Shown: positions 1 through 8,370 of the stretch, piece after piece
Position numbering within the stretch: position 1 is the first letter of the stretch
Layout of the letters: every line of letters begins with the position of its first letter
DNA from: Pelomonas sp036404855
Lineage (GTDB): Bacteria; Pseudomonadota; Gammaproteobacteria; Burkholderiales; Burkholderiaceae_C
Direction of reading: 5' to 3'
Length of the DNA stretch: 21,460 nt
Assembly: GCF_036404855.1 (NCBI RefSeq)
Contig: NZ_DASWYS010000339.1
Coordinates: 1 to 21,460, forward strand
Notes under the pieces: model-generated
The model's input: the letters and a program-made list of their open reading frames with translations, nothing else
What the model was told of the DNA's origin: nothing
Database searches by the model: none
Program-made: the position numbers and the translations under genes

Positions 1-2139
1 CTCAACCAACCCTTCGGCGACGTGGTGAGCTGGGACCTCATCCCCAAGGCCGCCATCGCTTCGATCACGCTCAACCCCGGCTCCAACCCGCTGTTCGGGC
101 TCAACACGCTGGGCGGCGCGCTGACGGTGCAAACCAAGGACGGCCTGAAGAACCCCGGCACCTCACTGCAGGCGACGGCCGGCTCGCACGGCCGCGGCGC
201 GGTCGAGTTCGAGCACGGAGGCAGCACCGCAGAGGGCACGCACTGGTACGCCGCCAGCAACTGGTTCCACGAACGCGGCTGGCGCACCGATTCGCCCTCC
301 AACGTGGCCCAGCTCTTCGGCAAGCTGGGCCACCGCATCGGCGACACCGACGCGGCCCTGACCGCTTCGTTTGCGGACACCCGGCTGCACGGCAATGGCC
401 TGCAGGAGCAGCGCTTCCTGCAGCGCGACCGCGCCAGCGTCTATACGAAGCCCGACATCACGAAGAACCGATCGGCCCTCCTCAACCTCGCGTTGTCGCA
501 GGCGCTCAACTCGCAATGGACGCTGAGCGCAAATGCCTACGCCCGCCACATCGGCACCCGCACCTACAACGGCGACCTCAACGACGACGCACTGGACCAG
601 TCTCTCTACCAGCCCAACGCCACCGAGCGCGCCGCGTTGACGGGCGCGGGCTACACCGGCTTTCCCACCTCGGGCGAAACCGCCGCCACCGCGCCATTTC
701 CGAAATGGCGCTGCATCGCCCAGGCACTGCTGCGCGACGAGCCGGGCGAGAAGTGCAACGGCGTCATCAACCAGACCCGCACACGCCAGAGCAACTACGG
801 CGTCACTGCCCAGATCGGCTACGACGGCCCGCTTTGGGGCCTGCCCGCCCAATCCCTCATTGGCGCAGCGGCGGACTTCAACCGCAGCCACTTCCTCCAG
901 AGCGCCGAGCTGGGCTACCTGAACGCTGACCACAGCATCACCGGTGTTGGCGCCTTTGGCGACGGTGTGACGGGCGGCGACGTGGACGGCGCGCCGTACG
1001 ACACCCGCGTCGACCTGTCAGGCCGCGTGCGCAATCTCAGCCTCTTCGCCAGCACCGTACTCACCGTCGCAAACGGCACCCATCTGACGCTGTCCGGCCG
1101 CTACAACCGCGGCACGGTGCGCAACCGCGACGCCATCACCCCCGGCGGCGGCCCCGGCTCGCTGGACGGCGACCACCGATTCAGCCGCCTCAACCCCGCC
1201 ATCGGCCTGACCTTCACGCCGACAGCCGGCGTCAACGCGTGGGCGGGCGTGAGCCAGGGCAGCCGCGACCCTTCTGCGATCGAGTTGGGCTGCGCCGACC
1301 CGGCCAACCCCTGCAAGCTGCCCAACGCATTTGCCGGCGACCCGCCGCTGAAGCAGGTTGTGACGACGACGATGGAGGCCGGTGTGCGCGGCGGGGGCAC
1401 GGGCCAGCCGCTGACGTGGAGCCTGGGCCTGTTCCGCTCCGACAACCGCGACGACCTGCTGTTCGTCGCCGACAACGCCGCCGGCTTCGGCTACTTCAAG
1501 AACTTCGGCAAGACGCGCCGCCAGGGCGTGGAGCTGGGCCTGAGCGGCCAGCCCGCCAAGGGACTGGCGGTGGGTGCCAACCTGACCCTGCTGGACGCCA
1601 CCTATCGCACCGCCGAGGTCGTCAACGGGGCGTCGAGCAGCGCCAACGACGCGGCCCGGTCCGGCCTGCCCGGCGTCAATGGCACGCTGGCGGTCCGCCC
1701 CGGCGACCGCCTGCCGCTGCTGCCACGCCGCATGCTCAAGCTCTACGCCGACCTCGACCTCGGCGACGCCTGGTCCCTGGGCGCCGACGCCGTCGCGATG
1801 GGCCGCGCATCGGCACGCGGCAACGAGAACGGCCTGCACCGGCCCGATGGCGTTTACTACCTCGGGCCCGGCCACAGCGCCGGCTATGCGGTGCTCAACG
1901 TGAACGCGGCCTGGCGGCCGACGAAGGGGCTCAAGCTGTTTGCGCAGGTGACCAACCTACTGGACCGCGCCTACAGCACCGCCGCCCAGCTCGGCCCCAC
2001 GGCCTTCGACGACGCAGGCAACTTCCAAAGCCGCCCCTTCCAGCCCAATGCCAATGGCGAGCGCCCGCTGCGCCACGCCACCTTCTACGCGCCGGGCGCG
2101 CCGCGCAGCGTGTCGCTGGCTTTGAAGTACAGCTTCTGA
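1..2139 (+). CDS. TonB-dependent outer-membrane receptor, 3' part (N-terminus outside window)
   Basis: The frame is open from base 1 and ends with TGA at 2137-2139, giving about 712 residues of a receptor whose start lies before the window. The first ~45 residues are the end of a plug domain: the run around VSWDLIPKAAIASITL and then GSNPLFGLNTLGGALTVQTK is the typical plug-to-barrel passage. The rest is a 22-strand-type beta-barrel with alternating aromatic strands, ending in SLALKYSF with the terminal Phe used for outer-membrane insertion. Two Cys pairs (CIAQALLRDEPGEKC and LGCADPANPC) probably sit in extracellular loops. The family imports siderophores, vitamin B12, sugars or other large solutes with TonB-ExbBD energy; the substrate cannot be read here. 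The porin gene follows 266 bp downstream on the same strand. Family certain, ligand unknown. Confidence 0.93.
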   Translation, partial: LNQPFGDVVSWDLIPKAAIASITLNPGSNPLFGLNTLGGALTVQTKDGLKNPGTSLQATAGSHGRGAVEFEHGGSTAEGTHWYAASNWFHERGWRTDSPSNVAQLFGKLGHRIGDTDAALTASFADTRLHGNGLQEQRFLQRDRASVYTKPDITKNRSALLNLALSQALNSQWTLSANAYARHIGTRTYNGDLNDDALDQSLYQPNATERAALTGAGYTGFPTSGETAATAPFPKWRCIAQALLRDEPGEKCNGVINQTRTRQSNYGVTAQIGYDGPLWGLPAQSLIGAAADFNRSHFLQSAELGYLNADHSITGVGAFGDGVTGGDVDGAPYDTRVDLSGRVRNLSLFASTVLTVANGTHLTLSGRYNRGTVRNRDAITPGGGPGSLDGDHRFSRLNPAIGLTFTPTAGVNAWAGVSQGSRDPSAIELGCADPANPCKLPNAFAGDPPLKQVVTTTMEAGVRGGGTGQPLTWSLGLFRSDNRDDLLFVADNAAGFGYFKNFGKTRRQGVELGLSGQPAKGLAVGANLTLLDATYRTAEVVNGASSSANDAARSGLPGVNGTLAVRPGDRLPLLPRRMLKLYADLDLGDAWSLGADAVAMGRASARGNENGLHRPDGVYYLGPGHSAGYAVLNVNAAWRPTKGLKLFAQVTNLLDRAYSTAAQLGPTAFDDAGNFQSRPFQPNANGERPLRHATFYAPGAPRSVSLALKYSF

Positions 2140-2197
2140 GCCGACTCCAGGCCATGCGCCTGGGTTAGTCCTGGGAGGCTGCTGCGCGCTGCCACAA

Positions 2198-2213
2198 CCG
2201 CGCTGCAGCGCGG
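2198..2213. other. 16-bp perfect palindrome between receptor and porin genes
   Basis: CCGCGCTGCAGCGCGG reads the same on both strands. It lies 59 bases after the receptor stop and 192 bases before the porin start. There is no T-run after it, so it is not a convincing intrinsic terminator; an operator or a chance GC-rich palindrome is possible. The rest of 2140-2405 shows nothing else I can name except the porin ribosome binding site. Confidence 0.3.
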
Positions 2214-2405
2214 CGCACCACGTCCCTGTGGTCGTGCGACGCACTGCCTACGGCAAGACCCGCGTGAACGTGCCAGCACGGCACGCACGGGTGTCACTGC
2301 TGCGCCGCTCCGCAACGGCCGCACGGCGACGCCGCTCCAGGGCGGCACTGGCACAGGCCTTGCGCAAAGGGCTGCGGCCACATCCCACCCAACGGAGACA
2401 ACACC

Positions 2406-3542
2406 ATGCACATCACACAACGCCACACGCTGTTCATCGCCGCCGCCCTCACCGCCGGCAGCGCCCAGGCCGCCGACTTCAAAGCCGGCGAATGGGACAT
2501 CGGCCTCGGCGGCATCGTCAACGCCTACTACACCCACACCAGTTGTTCCGGCTCGCAGGCCATTAGCGGCCTGGCGCTGGCCAGCCAAGCGCTGGGCTGC
2601 GGCGGCACCACGGGCCGCACCGTCGTCGGCAATGGCCTGCTGCCCAACGCCCTCACCACCACGGCCAAGACGCGCCAGGAAGGCTTCGACATCGGCGCCA
2701 CGCTGATGATCGGCGCGGCTGTCTCATCTGGTGACGCCATCTCCAACAACAGCAACGTCGACGTCCGCCAGGGCTTCTTCACCCTCGGTAACGCCGACAT
2801 GGGCACCCTCAAGCTGGGCCGCGACTACGGTCTGTTCGGCGCGCCCGCCATCCTCGGCGACATGACGCTGATCGGGGCCGGTGCACCCGTCAGTGCCACG
2901 CAGCGCAACCGCGTCACGCTGGGCCATATCGGCTCCGGCTACACCTACCTCGGCACCTACGGCCAGGTGGCCTACACCCTGCCCACCACCGGCGGCTTCT
3001 CGGCCACCGTCGCGTTGATGAGCCCGGTGGACGCCAGCGGCACCAGCTTCACCGGCCGCAGCTCACCCCAGCTGCAGGCCCAGGCTTCGGTTGCCTTCAA
3101 CGGCGGCAAGGTGTGGCTGGGCTTGAAGAACCAGAAGTTCGAAGGCCCCGCCAACGCCGGCTTCACGATGAACGGCGTGGAGGTGGGCGGCAGCATCACG
3201 GCTGGCGCGCTGGGCTTCGCGGCGAATGTGCAAAGCGGCAAGGGCCTGGGCGTGCTGTCCGACGGTGACAGCGGAAACCGCAAGCAGACCAATGTGCTGC
3301 TGCAGGCCACCTGGCAGGCCACGGCCAAGACCAAGCTGGGACTGAACTGGGGCGAGAGCCGGCTGAAGGACGGCACCTCCAGCGACCTGCGCAGCAACAC
3401 CAACGTGACGGCAGGGCTGTACTACGGCCTCACCAAGAGCGTCACGCTGGTGGGTGAGCTGAGCCGCACAACATCCAGGCCGGTGACGGGTGAGCAGGCC
3501 AAGATGACCGGCGTGGCGCTGGGGGGCATCGTGTTTTTCTGA
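2406..3542 (+). CDS. Gram-negative trimeric-type porin
   Basis: The gene encodes a 378-aa outer-membrane diffusion porin. The start ATG at 2406 has GGAG at 2394-2397, 8 bases upstream. Residues 1-22 form a signal peptide (MHITQRHTLFIAAALTAGSAQA) cleaved before ADF. The mature protein starts with a first strand (EWDIGLGGIVNAYYT), continues with many short amphipathic strands, and ends in VALGGIVFF with a C-terminal Phe, as in beta-proteobacterial porins of the OmpC/Porin_4 type. The stretch around VRQGFFTLGNADMGTLKLGRDYGLFG is the recognisable strand-loop segment before the constriction loop L3. Length is normal for the family. The two early Cys (in TSCSGSQ and LGCGG) may form a loop disulfide. 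It probably lets small solutes into the periplasm; substrate preference cannot be told. It lies downstream of a TonB-dependent receptor with a 266-bp gap, so it probably has its own promoter. Confidence 0.9.
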   Translation: MHITQRHTLFIAAALTAGSAQAADFKAGEWDIGLGGIVNAYYTHTSCSGSQAISGLALASQALGCGGTTGRTVVGNGLLPNALTTTAKTRQEGFDIGATLMIGAAVSSGDAISNNSNVDVRQGFFTLGNADMGTLKLGRDYGLFGAPAILGDMTLIGAGAPVSATQRNRVTLGHIGSGYTYLGTYGQVAYTLPTTGGFSATVALMSPVDASGTSFTGRSSPQLQAQASVAFNGGKVWLGLKNQKFEGPANAGFTMNGVEVGGSITAGALGFAANVQSGKGLGVLSDGDSGNRKQTNVLLQATWQATAKTKLGLNWGESRLKDGTSSDLRSNTNVTAGLYYGLTKSVTLVGELSRTTSRPVTGEQAKMTGVALGGIVFF

Positions 3543-3552
3543 CGGCGTGGCC

Positions 3553-3580
3553 GTAGGCGGCGCAGCGGTGCGCTGCCTAC
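3553..3580 (+). terminator. Weak hairpin after the porin gene, possible terminator
   Basis: GCAGCG (3562-3567), loop GTG and CGCTGC (3571-3576) form a perfect 6-bp stem, with GTAG (3553-3556) and CTAC (3577-3580) able to pair outside an internal bulge. It starts 11 bases after the porin stop. There is no T-run, so this is only a candidate. I see nothing else convincing in 3581-3821. Confidence 0.3.
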
Positions 3581-3821
3581 CCGCGCGAGGGGCCGCTCAA
3601 GCGTCGACAAGGCGTGCTGCCGATCTCCAGCAAACTTGCCCAGGGCTGCCCGAGTTCGACGACGCAGCTGGCTGGACCTGCTGGAAACCTGACACACATC
3701 AATACCCGCGCCAACAGGACACGCCCGCTGCGCCGGCGGGCCTCCTCGCAGGGGTTGCCGAATCGTCGCCGCGCGACGGAGATGGCATGCTTCGCACTTC
3801 CCCTTGCAGTTCCCGCAAACC

Positions 3822-4493
3822 ATGCCCCGCACCCGTCCCCTCGCCGACCGCCCGCAGACCCTGGGCGAAGAGATTGCCAACGCCATCAGCCATGGCCTGG
3901 GCGCGCTGCTGGCTGTGGCGGCGCTGCCGGTCCTGGTGATCCAGGCCATGGACCGCGGCAGTGTGGCGGACGTGGCGGCGGCAGCCATCTTTGCGGCGAC
4001 CGCCATCCTGCTGTACGGCATCTCGGCGCTGTATCACGCGCTGCCCGCATCCCTGGCCGACGGCCGCGTGAAGGCCTGGTTGATGCGGCTGGACCATGCC
4101 GCCATCTACGTGTTCATCGCCGGCAGCTACACCCCGTTCACCCTGGGCGTGCTGCACACCGGCCCGGGCTTGACGCTGTTCATCGCCGTTTGGGCCGCGG
4201 CAGCCTTCGGCGTGACGATCAAGCTGCTCAACCGGCTGCGCCACCCCATCGTCTCGACACTGCTGTACCTGGCCATGGGCTGGGTCGTGGTGTTCGCCAT
4301 CGGGCCGCTGGTGGAGCGCATGCCCGCGACCGGCCTGGCGCTGCTGGTGGCAGGGGGATTGAGTTACACGCTGGGTGCGGCGGTCTTCCTGCTGGACAAC
4401 AAGCTGCGCTACGCGCACTTCGTGTGGCACCTGTTCGTGCTGGGCGGCAGCGTGTGCCACTTCTTCGCGGCGCTCTGGTACGCCTACGGCTGA
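3822..4493 (+). CDS. Hemolysin III family (PAQR-related) integral membrane protein
   Basis: The gene encodes a 223-aa polytopic inner-membrane protein. The ATG at 3822 gives MPRTRPLADRPQTLGEE; an in-frame TTG at 3804 would add six residues and has no better ribosome binding site. Hydrophobic segments fill the chain from residue ~25 to the end (about seven helices). Family motifs are visible: SHGLGA at 23-28, SALYHA at 68-73, DHAAIY at 91-96, and HFVWHLFVL at 199-207 near the C-terminus. These hold the conserved His/Asp residues that bind a metal in PAQR-type proteins. Length matches the YqfA/TrhA type (about 210-230 aa). Despite the historical name, most members are not proven haemolysins; a role in membrane lipid homeostasis has been proposed for TrhA. 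It seems monocistronic, with no overlap with its neighbours. Confidence 0.9.
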   Translation: MPRTRPLADRPQTLGEEIANAISHGLGALLAVAALPVLVIQAMDRGSVADVAAAAIFAATAILLYGISALYHALPASLADGRVKAWLMRLDHAAIYVFIAGSYTPFTLGVLHTGPGLTLFIAVWAAAAFGVTIKLLNRLRHPIVSTLLYLAMGWVVVFAIGPLVERMPATGLALLVAGGLSYTLGAAVFLLDNKLRYAHFVWHLFVLGGSVCHFFAALWYAYG

Positions 4494-4806
4494 ACGCCCG
4501 CGCCGCGTGCCGTGCAGGCCTGCCGGCGTGGGGGGATTGACACGGCTGGTAGACTAGCACCCATAGATTCGCGCAAGACCGTTTCCTTAAGGTCTTATCT
4601 GCAGCCCCGCTGGCCACCCCCTGGCCCCTTCTCGCGAGCGGCTCGCTTCAGCCAACTCCCGGTGAGTGTTCTTGAGTGTTTCTGTCTCCGCTCGGCGTGA
4701 GCTGGCGGAGGGTTCGCTGCACGCGCTGAGCGTGCCCTGGGCGCCCCGCGCCCCAACGGCTGCAGCCGGCAAAGACCGGCACCGCAGACAAAAGAAGAAA
4801 AACAAC
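4494..4806 (+). promoter_or_regulatory. 313-bp gap: candidate promoter and long structured leader of the next small gene
   Basis: No convincing gene lies here. TTGACA at 4537-4542 is a perfect -35 hexamer, but the -10 region (around CATAGA, 4562-4567) is poor. Two hairpins follow: AAGACC (4575-4580)/GGTCTT (4591-4596) with a 10-base loop, and GCCGG (4765-4769)/CCGGC (4776-4780) with loop CAAAGA just before the next start codon. TGAGTGTT occurs twice, 11 bases apart, around 4662-4681. An A-rich stretch (AAAAGAAGAAAAACAAC) precedes the ATG at 4807. The layout resembles a long 5' untranslated leader, as in cold-shock or translation-factor genes; that role is inference. Confidence 0.35.
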
Positions 4807-5025
4807 ATGAAGAAGAACAAGAACTTCGAGGTGGGACGCTACCTGGTCTCGCCCATGACCCAGCCACGCGATGGCGGCGGTTTCGATGCCCTGGTGTCGA
4901 TCCGCTCCGGTCGCGGCATGGCGAGCGTGGACCGCGTCATGCGTTTCACGCCGCAGTTCCTCAGCCCGCAGGCGGCCTTGAGCTATGCCCGGGCGGAAGG
5001 CCTTGCCTGGGCGCGCTGCCATTGA
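4807..5025 (+). CDS. Conserved-looking small protein of unknown function (72 aa)
   Basis: The ORF starts at ATG 4807 (MKKNKNFEVGRYLVSPM) and stops with TGA at 5023-5025. I chose this start because the in-frame upstream codons look non-coding and the A-rich AAAAGAAGAAAAAC before it gives a weak purine ribosome binding site. The protein is soluble, with no signal peptide or membrane helix. It shows beta-rich segments (YLVSPM, FDALVSIRSGRG, SVDRVMRFTP) and a final amphipathic helix (SPQAALSYARAEGLAWAR). I recall similar short proteins with a VSIRSGRG...DRVMRF core in other Burkholderiales but cannot name the family. The infA gene begins 87 bases downstream on the same strand, so both may share a transcript and perhaps a link to translation or cold adaptation (inference). 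Confidence 0.65.
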   Translation: MKKNKNFEVGRYLVSPMTQPRDGGGFDALVSIRSGRGMASVDRVMRFTPQFLSPQAALSYARAEGLAWARCH

Positions 5026-5112
5026 GCAGCGCGCGCGGTCCAGGGCCACAAATCACGCCGGCAGGGCCTCGTGCCCGGCCTCTTGCCTAATCTTTGCAAC
5101 GGAGTCCCACAC

Positions 5113-5361
5113 TTGGCCAAGGAAGAACTGATCGAAATGCAGGGCGTCGTGGACGAAATCCTGCCCGACTCGCGTTTCCGCGTGACGCTGACGAATGGCC
5201 ACAAGGTCATCGCCTACACCGGCGGCAAGATGCGCAAGCATCACATCCGCATCCTGGCCGGCGACAATGTGTCGCTGGAGATGTCGCCCTACGACCTGAG
5301 CAAGGGCCGCATCACTTTCCGCCACCTGGGCGGCCCCCGCCCCTCGCCCGCGGGCCGCTGA
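5113..5361 (+). CDS. infA: Translation initiation factor IF-1, extended beta-proteobacterial paralogue
   Basis: The gene encodes an 82-aa IF-1, an S1/OB-fold protein that binds the 30S ribosomal A site during initiation. Nearly the whole chain matches the family: AKEELIEMQGVV, PDSRFRVTL, GHKVIAYTGGKMRKHHIRI, LAGDNVSLEMSPYDLSKGRI, TFRH. The start is TTG at 5113, placed there because homology begins exactly at (M)AKEEL and GGAG (5101-5104) sits 8 bases upstream; the only other in-frame options are a GTG at 5071 or an internal ATG at 5149. After the usual ~71-72 residue core there is a tail, GGPRPSPAGR. The gene is not in a ribosomal protein operon, which fits the second infA copy that many Burkholderiales carry. 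It is convergent with the acyl-CoA synthetase gene, 19 bases away. Confidence 0.95.
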   Translation: MAKEELIEMQGVVDEILPDSRFRVTLTNGHKVIAYTGGKMRKHHIRILAGDNVSLEMSPYDLSKGRITFRHLGGPRPSPAGR

Positions 5362-5380
5362 GCCCCCGGGGCCGGCGCCG

Positions 5381-7027
5381 TCACTCGATGGCGCTGGTGG
5401 ACTTGGCACGCTCGCGCAGCACGAACTTCTGGATCTTGCCCGTCGAGGTCTTGGGCAGTTCGGCGAACACCACGCGCTTCGGCACCTTGAAGCGCGCGAG
5501 CTGGCTTCGGCAGAACTCGACGATCTCGGCCTCGCTCACGGTGAAGCCGGGCTTGAGTTCGACGTAGGCACAGGGCACCTCGCCCCACTTGGCGTCGGGC
5601 AGCGCCACCACCGAGGCCAGCATCACGGCCGGATGACGGTGCAGCACATCCTCCACCTCGACGGAGCTGATGTTCTCGCCGCCCGAGATGATGACGTCCT
5701 TGCTGCGGTCCTTGATCTTGATGTAGCCGTCGGGTTGCACCACGGCCAGGTCGCCGGTGTGGAACCAGCCGCCGGCGAAGGCCTCCTCGGTGGCCAGCGA
5801 GTTCTTCAGGTAGCCCTTCATCACCACGTTGCCGCGGAAGCAGATCTCGCCCATGGTCTCGCCGTCGGCGGGCACGGGCTGCAGGGTGTCGGGATCCAGC
5901 ACCGTGACGGCCTCCTGCAGCGGGTAGCTGACACCCTGACGGCCGTTGAGCCGGGCGCGCTCTGGCGCGGGCAGGCCGGCCCAATGCTCCTGCTGCACGC
6001 ACACCGCCGCCGGGCCATAGACCTCGGTGAGGCCGTAGACATGGGTGATGGCCAAACCCGCGGCCTCGCAGCCCTCGATGACGGCGGCCGGCGGCGGCGC
6101 GCCAGCGATCAGGCCTCGGACGACGCGGTTCAGCTGGCCCCGCACGTCGGCCGGCGCGTTGATCAGCATGCCGTAGACGATGGGCGCGCCGCACAGGTGC
6201 GTGACACCATGCATGTGCATGAGCTGCCACACCAGGGCCGCGTCGACGCGGCGCAGGCAGACGCTGGTCCCACCCACCAGGGCCATGGTCCACGGAAAGC
6301 ACCAGCCGTTGCAGTGGAACATGGGCAGCGTCCACAGGTAGACCGGATGGTCGGACAGTTGCCAGGCGATGACGTTGTTGGCCGCGTTGAGGTAGGCACC
6401 GCGGTGATGGGTGACGACGCCCTTGGGGTTGCCCGTCGTGCCCGAGGTGTAGTTCAGCGCGATGGCGTCCCACTCGTCGGCAGGCAACTGCCAAGGGGCC
6501 TGCGGGTCGCCCTCGGCCAGCAGCTCCTCATAGGTCAACGTGCCGAGGCGCGGTGCCTCGGGCGCGCCGCTGTCCAGCACGTCGATGACCAGTGGACGGT
6601 GGCGCGGTTCCACGGCCTGCAGCGCGCGGCCCACGACCGCTGCAAACTCCGGGTCCACCAACAGCACGCGCGCCTCGCCGTGCTCCAGCATGAAGGCGAT
6701 GGCCTCCGCATCCAGGCGAGTGTTCAGCGTGTTCAGCACGCCGCCGGCCATGGGCACGCCGTAGTGGGCCTCGAACATGGCTGGGGTATTGGGCAGCATT
6801 GCCGCCACCGTCACGCCGGGACCGACACCGTGCCGGGTCAGCGCGCTGGCCAGGCGGCGGCAGCGGGTCTCGGTTTCGCGCCAGGTCTGGCGCAACTCGC
6901 CGTGAATCAGCGCGACGCGCTCTGGAAAGACAGCCGCGGCACGGCCGAGGAAGCTCAGCGGCGACAGCGGCACATGGTTGGCAGCGTTCTTGTCGAGGCC
7001 GATCTGGTAGGGGCTGGTACGGGTCAT
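5381..7027 (-). CDS. Acyl-CoA synthetase (AMP-forming, ANL superfamily)
   Basis: The 548-aa enzyme activates a carboxylic acid with ATP to an acyl-adenylate and transfers it to CoA. Motifs appear in order: P-loop YTSGTTGNPKG at 193-203, YGLTEV at 331-336, GWFHTGD at 420-426, the hinge KIKDRSKDVIISGGENIS at ~437-454, and KTSTGKIQK at 526-534 with the catalytic Lys531. The N-terminal pattern (LNTLNTRLDAEAIAFMLEHGEARVLLVD) is that of the medium-chain/AlkK-DmdB-like branch, so a fatty or methylthio-alkanoic acid is more likely than acetate; the exact substrate is not readable. Start ATG at 7025-7027 has AGGA about 9 bases upstream. The upstream minus-strand gene ends 76 bases before it, so co-transcription is possible. 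Length is normal. Confidence 0.93.
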   Translation of the reverse strand: MTRTSPYQIGLDKNAANHVPLSPLSFLGRAAAVFPERVALIHGELRQTWRETETRCRRLASALTRHGVGPGVTVAAMLPNTPAMFEAHYGVPMAGGVLNTLNTRLDAEAIAFMLEHGEARVLLVDPEFAAVVGRALQAVEPRHRPLVIDVLDSGAPEAPRLGTLTYEELLAEGDPQAPWQLPADEWDAIALNYTSGTTGNPKGVVTHHRGAYLNAANNVIAWQLSDHPVYLWTLPMFHCNGWCFPWTMALVGGTSVCLRRVDAALVWQLMHMHGVTHLCGAPIVYGMLINAPADVRGQLNRVVRGLIAGAPPPAAVIEGCEAAGLAITHVYGLTEVYGPAAVCVQQEHWAGLPAPERARLNGRQGVSYPLQEAVTVLDPDTLQPVPADGETMGEICFRGNVVMKGYLKNSLATEEAFAGGWFHTGDLAVVQPDGYIKIKDRSKDVIISGGENISSVEVEDVLHRHPAVMLASVVALPDAKWGEVPCAYVELKPGFTVSEAEIVEFCRSQLARFKVPKRVVFAELPKTSTGKIQKFVLRERAKSTSAIE

Positions 7028-7103
7028 GGGTGTTCCTGGACTGCAAACAACTGCAGCCAGCTTAGGTCCAAGTGCTTACGCGGAAGCTGACAAGCCGCCG
7101 CGT

Positions 7104-8213
7104 TCAGCGCCGCACCAACGCCATGGCGGCCCGCCAGGCGGTCACCCCATCGGCGTCGACCCAGTCCCGGGCCGCATCGCCGATGACGATCTCCACCATC
7201 GCGCCCCCTTCCAGCACATGCGACGCGACGGCCCTCGCGCCGAGCCAGAAGCCGTCGCGGCGCGCCATCTCCAGCATCGCCTCTCGCAGCCCGGCCGGAT
7301 CGGCCGGCAGGTGCAGCTGGAAGGCATTGACATGCGGCACCTCGGGCGAGACCCGCCAGCCGGGCTCGGCCGCGAGCCGGGCGGCCAGTGACTGGGCGCG
7401 CTGGCGGCTGGCCGCCATCTCCGGGAGGCGGCGGCGCAAGCCGTCGCGAGCGGACAGCACGAAGGGATACAGCGTGAATACATTGCCGGCCAGCCGCGTC
7501 TTCCACGGCGCCAGGTTGTCAACCATGGCCTGTGGCCCCGCGAGCACGCTGCCCGCCAGTCCGCCCAGCCCCTTGTAGAAGGACACGTAGACGGAGTCGG
7601 CCAACGCAGCGATGTCAGCCAGCGTGCGGCCGAAGTGCGGCGCAGACTCCCACAGCCGCGCGCCGTCGATGTGCAGCTTCACGCCGTTGCCGCGGCACCA
7701 GGCGCTGATGGCGACGAGCTCCTCCCACGCGGGCAGTCGGAAGCCGCCGCGGCGCAGTGGCAGCTCCACCACGACGACGGCGGGCTTCTCGGGCAGGTCG
7801 GCGAGGTCGGCGGCCGTGAACGGCGCGTCCGTCGCGCCGACCGCCAGGCCGCGCAGACCCATCAGTGCCTCCAGTGCACCGGCCTCGTCGATTGCGATAT
7901 GGCTTTGCGGATGCAGGGCCACAGGACCTGCACTGCCATCGCCGCACCACACGCGCAGCGCGGCGAGCTGGGCCGCCACGCCTTTGTGGAAGAAGCTCGC
8001 GGCGGGCTTGCCCAGCAACGCAGCAACGTCCGCCTCCAGCGCCTGCAGCACCACGCCGTCGCCGTAGACGTCCAGCGGCTGCGCCGCCTCGGGCAGTTCG
8101 GCCAGTGCGAGCAGCGACTCGCGCATGGTCCGCAACGGCCGATGACCGCTGAGCCAACGGCTGCAGCCATTGCGCAGCTCGATCTCGGCGTGGGAGGGTT
8201 TGATGGCAGGCAT
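7104..8213 (-). CDS. Threonine aldolase-like, PLP-dependent beta-eliminating lyase family protein
   Basis: The 369-aa protein has the fold-type I aminotransferase signature of the low-specificity L-threonine aldolase family. Visible elements are the substrate/PLP region (LDVYGDGVVLQALE, ~48-60), HKGVAAQLAAL (~76-86), the cofactor Asp in KLHIDGARLWE (D183) and the Schiff-base Lys in YVSFYKGLGGLAG (K214). Family members cleave threonine or allo-threonine to glycine and acetaldehyde, but this subgroup is often annotated only as a beta-eliminating lyase-related protein and the activity is unproven. The N-terminus RNGCSRWLSGHRPLRTMRE differs from the classical enzymes, which start with their glycine-rich region earlier. 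The start ATG at 8211-8213 has no clear Shine-Dalgarno sequence. It lies directly upstream of the acyl-CoA synthetase gene on the same strand (76-bp gap). Confidence 0.87.
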   Translation of the reverse strand: MPAIKPSHAEIELRNGCSRWLSGHRPLRTMRESLLALAELPEAAQPLDVYGDGVVLQALEADVAALLGKPAASFFHKGVAAQLAALRVWCGDGSAGPVALHPQSHIAIDEAGALEALMGLRGLAVGATDAPFTAADLADLPEKPAVVVVELPLRRGGFRLPAWEELVAISAWCRGNGVKLHIDGARLWESAPHFGRTLADIAALADSVYVSFYKGLGGLAGSVLAGPQAMVDNLAPWKTRLAGNVFTLYPFVLSARDGLRRRLPEMAASRQRAQSLAARLAAEPGWRVSPEVPHVNAFQLHLPADPAGLREAMLEMARRDGFWLGARAVASHVLEGGAMVEIVIGDAARDWVDADGVTAWRAAMALVRR

Positions 8214-8320
8214 GTCAGAGGGTCATGATCTGTGCGGGGCAAGCACCGGGTCGGCAGGGACCGCATGCTCCTCGCCGGGCGTGCGACTCTATGCCTGGCA
8301 GCCGGGGGCGCGATGGCGGC

Positions 8321-8352
8321 GAAAAGACAAACGGCCACCGAAAGGTGGCCGT
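8321..8352 (-). terminator. Intrinsic terminator of the PEP-CTERM gene
   Basis: ACGGCCACC (8331-8339) and GGTGGCCGT (8344-8352) form a perfect 9-bp GC-rich stem around a 4-base loop. On the minus strand the stem is followed by TTGTCTTTTC (8330-8321). It starts 18 bases after the stop codon of the minus-strand fibro-slime gene, the ideal place for its terminator. It also insulates the downstream threonine-aldolase gene. Confidence 0.9.
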
Positions 8353-8370
8353 CCTGCTGAGCGCAACAAC

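Noticed and set aside
1018..1875. 285-codon minus-strand open frame inside the first TonB receptor
   Set aside because: The plus frame has clear receptor strands and the proper C-terminus; the antisense product is Ala/Val/Gly/Arg-biased filler.
5633..7090. 485-codon plus-strand open frame opposite the acyl-CoA synthetase
   Set aside because: The minus strand holds every ANL-family motif; the plus frame is a composition artefact rich in His, Val, Asp and Gln.
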